From assembly GCA_026982585.1 (NCBI GenBank), contig JALSGW010000363.1:1-9580 (forward strand): a stretch of DNA of 9,580 nt, written 5' to 3'. Shown in pieces: positions 5,466-9,580 of the stretch. Position 1 is the stretch's first letter. Each line of letters begins with the position of its first letter. This stretch comes from Alphaproteobacteria bacterium (GTDB taxonomy: Bacteria > Pseudomonadota > Alphaproteobacteria > Geminicoccales > Geminicoccaceae). A program made the translations under genes and the position numbers. The notes below the pieces were generated by a model, which worked only from the letters and a program-made list of their open reading frames with translations, was not told where the DNA came from and ran no database searches.

Positions 5466-8131
5466 TTGGGATCCCTGCGCAACACCGCCTGGGCCGCCGC
5501 CAGGCGTGCGATCGGCACCCGGTAGGGCGAACAGGACACATAGTCGAGGCCGAGCGCCTCGCAGAAGGCGATGGAATCGGGATCGCCGCCGTGCTCGCCG
5601 CAGATGCCGAGCTTGAGATCCGCGCGCGCCCGCCGGCCCCGTTCCACCGCCATGCGTACCAGTTCGCCGACCCCATCGACATCGAGGCTCTGGAACGGGT
5701 CGGTGGGAAACACCCCCGCCCGCTGATAGGCCTCCAGGAACTTCACCGCATCATCGCGCGAGATGCCGAGGGTCATCTGGGTCAGGTCGTTGGTGCCGAA
5801 GCTGAAGAATTCCGCGTGCCGGGCGATGGCCTCGGCCCGCAGCGCCGCCCGCGGCAGTTCGATCATGGTGCCGAGCAGGTAGCGGGGCGCGCGTCCCTGC
5901 TCCGCCGCCACCGCCTTTGCCACCCGAGCCACGCGATCCCTGAGCAGCTCCAGCTCCCGGGCGGTGGCAACAAGCGGGATCATGATCTCCGGCACCACCT
6001 CCACGCCGTCCGTGCGCGCCACCTCGAGCGCCGCCTCGAAGATCGCCCGGGCCTGCATTTCGTAGATCTCCGGGTAGACGATCCCGAGCCGGCAGCCGCG
6101 CAGGCCGAGCATGGGATTGGCCTCCTTGAGCTCCGCCAGCCGGCGCTTGAGGGCGGCCACAGCGAAACCGCCCGCCGCGGCCACCGCCTCCAGCTCCTCC
6201 TCATCAAACGGCAAAAACTCGTGCAAAGGCGGGTCGAGCAGCCGGATGGTGACCGGGCGGGCGCCCATGATCCGGAACAGGGCGACGAAATCGCCCCGCT
6301 GCATCGGCAGGATCTTGGCCAGCGCCCGCCTGCGCCCCTCGGAATCCTGAGCGAGGATCATCTCCCGCATGGCGACGATGCGGTCGTCCTGGAAGAACAT
6401 GTGTTCGGTGCGGCACAGGCCGATCCCCTCGGCGCCGAAGCGCACCGCGGTCTGCGCGTCCTTCGGGGTTTCGGCGTTGGTGCGCACCTTGAGCCGGCGC
6501 ACCGCATCCGCCCATGCCATGAGGGTGGCGAACTCCCCCGAGAGCTTGGGCTCGATGGTCGGCACCTCGCCGAGCATCACCTGGCCGCTGCTGCCGTCGA
6601 TGGTGATCACATCGCCGCGGCGCACCACCGTGCCGTCCACCGTGAACTGCCGCTGTTCGTAGTCGATGAGCAGGTTGCTCGCGCCGCACACGCAGGGCTT
6701 GCCCATGCCTCGGGCCACCACCGCCGCATGGCTGGTCATGCCCCCGCGGGAGGTGAGGATGCCGCGGGCGGCATGCATGCCGTGGATGTCCTCGGGCGAG
6801 GTCTCGATGCGCACCAGGATCACCGCCTCGCCGGCCAGCGCGCGTCGCTCCGCCTCGTCGGCGTCGAACACCACCCGTCCCGAGGCGGCCCCGGGCGAGG
6901 CCGGCAGGCCCCGCGCCAGCACCTTGCGCTCCGCCTTGGGGTCGAGGGTGGGGTGGAGCAGCTGTTCGAGCGCCGCGGGATCGACCCGAAGCAGCGCCTC
7001 CTCCCGGCCGATCAGCCCCTCCTCCACCATGTCCACCGCGATCTTGAGCGCCGCCTGGGCGGTGCGCTTGCCGGAGCGGGTCTGCAGCACGTAGAGCCGT
7101 CCCTTTTCGACGGTGAACTCGATGTCCTGCATGTCCCGGTAATGGCGCTCCAGTGTGGCGAACACCCGCTCGAGCTCCCGAAACACCTCCGGCATGCGCT
7201 CCTCGAGGGAGCTTCCCGCCGCCCCGTTGGCCTCCGCCATGGCCCGGGTGAGGGGTTTGGGCGTGCGGATGCCGGCCACCACGTCCTCCCCCTGGGCGTT
7301 GACCAGATATTCCCCGTAGAACACCCTGCGCCCGGTGGCGGGATCGCGGGTGAAGGCCACGCCGGTGGCGCAGTCCTCGCCGAGATTGCCGAACACCATG
7401 CTCTGCACCGTGACCGCGGTGCCCATGTCCTCCGGGATGCGGTGCAGCCTGCGGTAGGTGACGGCGCGCGGGTTCATCCAGGATCCGAACACGGCACCGA
7501 TCGCACCCCACAGCTGCTGCCGGACGTCCCGGGGGAAGGGCGTCTGGCTTCGCTCCTCCACCAGCGCCAGATAGCGTTCCACCAGTCGCTCCAAGGCCGC
7601 CGGCGAAAGCTCCGTCTCCCGCCGCACCCCCTCGTGCGCGACCAATTCGGCGAGCTCCTCCTCGAACAGCCGCGCCTCGATGCCCAGCACCACCTCGCCG
7701 TACATCTGCACGAGGCGCCGGTAGCTGTCGAAGGCGAAGCGGCGGTCGCCGCTCACCCGGGCGAGCCCCTCGACGGTCTCGTGGTTGAGGCCGAGGTTGA
7801 GGATGGTGTCCATCATGCCGGGCATGGAGATCGGCGCCCCCGAGCGCACCGACACCAGAAGCGGCCGTTCGGGATCCCCGAACCCCTGGCCGCGCAGCCC
7901 TTCGAGCCAGGCAAGCGCGCGCGCCACCTCTTGCTCCAGCCCGGGCGGATAGCGGCGCTCATGCGCGTAGAAGTAGCGGCAGACCTCGGTGGTGATGGTG
8001 AAGCCGGGCGGAACCGGCAGCCCGATCGCCGCCATCTCGGCGAGATTGGCACCCTTGCCGCCGAGCAGGTGACGCAGCCCCGCATGGCCCTCGCGCACCT
8101 CGCCGCCGAAGCGGTAGACCCACTGGCTCAT
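5432..8131 (-). CDS. ppdK: Pyruvate, phosphate dikinase
   Basis: PPDK interconverts pyruvate + ATP + Pi and PEP + AMP + PPi, linking glycolysis and gluconeogenesis in the cytoplasm. At 899 residues it is full length and matches the Clostridium symbiosum enzyme order. The N-terminal ATP-grasp domain opens with LLGGKGANLAEM (22-33), GLPVPPGFTITTEVC (37-51) and SVRSGAPISMPGMMDT (94-109). The central swivelling domain has GGMTSHAAVVARGMGKPC (463-480), with His468 the phosphocarrier and Thr466 at the position of the regulatory threonine in plant PPDK. The C-terminal TIM barrel has GLCRTEHMFF (571-580), FSFGTNDLTQMTLG (776-789) and ICGEHGGDPDSIAFCEALGL (843-862), with Cys844 the catalytic cysteine. 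The ATG at 8131 overlaps the glyS stop as ATGA and has GGAGGAG just upstream. The meaB-like gene starts inside its 3' end, so all three genes are likely one transcript. The order glyS-ppdK is, from memory, common in Alphaproteobacteria. Confidence 0.98.
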   Translation of the reverse strand: MSQWVYRFGGEVREGHAGLRHLLGGKGANLAEMAAIGLPVPPGFTITTEVCRYFYAHERRYPPGLEQEVARALAWLEGLRGQGFGDPERPLLVSVRSGAPISMPGMMDTILNLGLNHETVEGLARVSGDRRFAFDSYRRLVQMYGEVVLGIEARLFEEELAELVAHEGVRRETELSPAALERLVERYLALVEERSQTPFPRDVRQQLWGAIGAVFGSWMNPRAVTYRRLHRIPEDMGTAVTVQSMVFGNLGEDCATGVAFTRDPATGRRVFYGEYLVNAQGEDVVAGIRTPKPLTRAMAEANGAAGSSLEERMPEVFRELERVFATLERHYRDMQDIEFTVEKGRLYVLQTRSGKRTAQAALKIAVDMVEEGLIGREEALLRVDPAALEQLLHPTLDPKAERKVLARGLPASPGAASGRVVFDADEAERRALAGEAVILVRIETSPEDIHGMHAARGILTSRGGMTSHAAVVARGMGKPCVCGASNLLIDYEQRQFTVDGTVVRRGDVITIDGSSGQVMLGEVPTIEPKLSGEFATLMAWADAVRRLKVRTNAETPKDAQTAVRFGAEGIGLCRTEHMFFQDDRIVAMREMILAQDSEGRRRALAKILPMQRGDFVALFRIMGARPVTIRLLDPPLHEFLPFDEEELEAVAAAGGFAVAALKRRLAELKEANPMLGLRGCRLGIVYPEIYEMQARAIFEAALEVARTDGVEVVPEIMIPLVATARELELLRDRVARVAKAVAAEQGRAPRYLLGTMIELPRAALRAEAIARHAEFFSFGTNDLTQMTLGISRDDAVKFLEAYQRAGVFPTDPFQSLDVDGVGELVRMAVERGRRARADLKLGICGEHGGDPDSIAFCEALGLDYVSCSPYRVPIARLAAAQAVLRRDPKWTQSSGSSNS

Positions 8132-9580
8132 CGCTCCTCCCCGCCGTCCGCATCACCGGCCGCCTCCACCAGGGAGAAGTCGGCGATGGTCTCGAACACC
8201 GCCCGCAACGCGTCCAGGATGTACAACCGGTTGGCGCGCAGCGCCGGGTCGGGCGCGTTCACCCGCACCCGCTCGAAGAACGCGTCCACCGGACCACGCA
8301 GCTCCGCAAGCGCCGCCATCGCCCCGGCGAAATCCTCCTGGAGAAGCCGCTCGGCGATCACCGCCCGGGCCCGTGCCAGCGCCTCGTAGAGCTGTCGTTC
8401 CTCGGCGAGCGCGAAACGCTCCGGATCCGGCTCGCCCCGGTAGCGCCGCCCGTCGCGCCGCTCCTCGATGGCGACGATGTTGCGGCTGCGCCGGTAGGCG
8501 GTGAGCAGATCCGCGCCCGCCTCGCTGGCGAGGAAGTCGGCGAGCGCCCGCACCCGGGCCAACAGGCGCAGCAGATCGTCCTCGCCGCCGACGGCGAACA
8601 CCGCCCGGATGAGGTCGGCTCGCACCCCCTGCACCCTGAGCTCCACCCGCAGCCGCTCGCTCAGAAAGTCGAGCAGTTCCGCCGCGAGCCTGCGGCGATC
8701 GAGCGATGCGAACCGCTCCCCGTAGCCGTCGAGCGCCGCCTCGAACAGCTCCGCGAGCCGCAGCCGCAGACCGTGGTCCACCACCAGCCGGATCACGCCC
8801 AGCGCCGCACGGCGCAGCGCGAAGGGATCCTTCGACCCGCTCGGGCGGATGCCGGCCGCGAAAAAGCCCACCAGGGTGTCGATGCGGTCGGCCAGGGCGA
8901 GGGCGATGCTCACCGGCGCCTCCGGAGAGCGGTCGTCCGCCCCGCTCGGCCGGTAGTGTTCCGCGATCGCCTGCGCCACCTCCTCCGGCTCGCCCTGGTC
9001 GCGGGCGTAATAGCCGCCCATCACCCCCTGCAGCTCGGGGAATTCCCCCACCATGCCGGAGACCAGGTCGCATTTGCACAGCCGCCCCGCCCGCGCCGCC
9101 AGCTCCGGCCGCGCTCCGGGCAGCCGCTCGGCCACCGCCGCCGCCAGCCGTTCGAGGCGCTCCGCCTTCTCCGCCATCGATCCGAGGCGGGCGTGGAAGA
9201 TCAGCCGGGCGAGCCTGGGCAGAAGGGATTCGAGCGGCACCCGGCGGTCCTGCTCCCAGAAATAACGGGCATCCCAAAGCCGCGCCCGCAACACCCGCTC
9301 GTTGCCGGCCACGATGGCGCGCCCGCCGTCCCGGGCCTCGATATTGGCCACCATCACGAACCGGGGCGCGAGCGCCCCGGCCGCATCCCGCACCGCCAGA
9401 TAGCGCTGGTGGTGGCGCATGGCGGTCACCAGCACCTCGGGCGGCAGGCCCATGAAGGCGGGGTCGATCCCGCCCACCAGCACCACCGGCCATTCCACGA
9501 GCCCCGCAAGCTCCGCCAGGAGTTCCTCGTCCTCCTCCGGACGAAGACCCAAAGGCGCGAGGGCGGCACGGGCCTGTTCA
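8128..9580 (-). CDS. glyS: Glycyl-tRNA synthetase beta subunit, C-terminal part (partial)
   Basis: GlyS is the tRNA-binding subunit of the bacterial alpha2beta2 glycyl-tRNA synthetase, which charges tRNA-Gly with glycine using the GlyQ catalytic subunit. The frame stays open to the right edge, so about 483 C-terminal residues of an expected 690 or so are present and the start is outside. Conserved blocks counted from the edge are LVEWPVVLVGG (27-37), AMRHHQRYLAV (53-63), VMVANIEARDGG (75-86), KCDLVSGMVGEFPELQGVMG (169-188), ADRIDTLVGFF (230-240) and SGSKDPFALRRAALG (247-261). The DALR-like anticodon-binding end has PVDAFFERVRVN and DPALRANRLYILDALR. The segment NIVAIEERRDG and the VNAPDPALRANRL ending resemble alphaproteobacterial rather than enterobacterial GlyS. 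A TTG at 9552 is an internal codon, not the start. It is followed by ppdK with an ATGA overlap. glyQ is expected beyond the edge. Confidence 0.97.
   Translation of the reverse strand, partial: EQARAALAPLGLRPEEDEELLAELAGLVEWPVVLVGGIDPAFMGLPPEVLVTAMRHHQRYLAVRDAAGALAPRFVMVANIEARDGGRAIVAGNERVLRARLWDARYFWEQDRRVPLESLLPRLARLIFHARLGSMAEKAERLERLAAAVAERLPGARPELAARAGRLCKCDLVSGMVGEFPELQGVMGGYYARDQGEPEEVAQAIAEHYRPSGADDRSPEAPVSIALALADRIDTLVGFFAAGIRPSGSKDPFALRRAALGVIRLVVDHGLRLRLAELFEAALDGYGERFASLDRRRLAAELLDFLSERLRVELRVQGVRADLIRAVFAVGGEDDLLRLLARVRALADFLASEAGADLLTAYRRSRNIVAIEERRDGRRYRGEPDPERFALAEERQLYEALARARAVIAERLLQEDFAGAMAALAELRGPVDAFFERVRVNAPDPALRANRLYILDALRAVFETIADFSLVEAAGDADGGEER
8134..8140 (-). promoter_or_regulatory. 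ppdK ribosome-binding site within glyS end
   Basis: The minus strand reads GGAGGAGCG directly before the ppdK ATG, with GGAGG 4 nt from it. The sequence lies inside the last glyS codons (GlyGluGluArg), and the glyS TGA overlaps the ppdK ATG, so translation is probably coupled. GGAGGAGC here is exactly complementary to GCUCCUCC at 4440-4447 in the candidate small RNA. Confidence 0.7.

Noticed and set aside
4285..5682. Long frames on both strands overlapping the meaB-like gene (443 and 463 codons)
   Set aside because: Composition is Arg/Ser/Pro/Gly-rich without motifs, and the P-loop GTPase in the third frame accounts for the region.
5591..8389. A 932-codon open frame on the plus strand, opposite ppdK and glyS
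   Set aside because: It mirrors the GC-biased third positions of ppdK, has His/Arg/Pro-rich shadow composition with no recognisable domain, while the opposite strand encodes an unmistakable full-length PPDK.

Overview
The window is very GC-rich chromosomal DNA, almost fully coding, and reads like ordinary housekeeping sequence from a high-GC Alphaproteobacterium. The class assignment is an inference. It rests on the GlyS C-terminal half, whose NIVAIEERRDG and VNAPDPALRANRL segments are alphaproteobacterial in style, on the YgfZ signature KGCFIGQEVTARM, and on the glyS-ppdK gene order, which from memory is common in that class. No insertion sequence, phage gene, tRNA, rRNA or CRISPR array was seen.

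Layout. Positions 1-120 hold no supportable gene. Positions 121-3377 carry a minus-strand two-gene trehalose unit: a cytoplasmic family 15 glycoside hydrolase followed by otsA (trehalose-6-phosphate synthase). The otsA start appears to be a CTG codon served by a Shine-Dalgarno that overlaps the upstream stop codon. A short divergent intergenic region (3378-3452) separates this from plus-strand ygfZ (3453-4385), a folate-dependent Fe-S maintenance protein. On the right, the minus-strand run glyS (3' part only) > ppdK > meaB-like GTPase is tightly overlapped: ATGA at glyS/ppdK and 34 nt at ppdK/meaB. It is probably one operon that begins beyond the right edge.

The most interesting stretch is the convergent gap between ygfZ and the meaB-like gene. 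It has an A-tract, a perfect TTGACA, a 17-nt spacer and a weak -10. These are followed at once by a hairpin with CUCCUCC in its loop, a CU-rich single-stranded segment, and a perfect 11-bp GC hairpin ending in GUCUUUU. No protein gene follows this promoter on the plus strand. The arrangement looks like a self-contained small RNA gene of about 95 nt carrying anti-Shine-Dalgarno motifs, antisense to the last codons of meaB.

Functionally the window combines osmoprotectant synthesis and possibly turnover (otsA/GH15), Fe-S maintenance (ygfZ), glycine tRNA charging (glyS), pyruvate/PEP interconversion (ppdK) and a G-protein chaperone of B12-dependent mutases (meaB-like) whose client is not in the window. 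The trehalose-6-phosphate phosphatase gene (otsB) is also not in the window.
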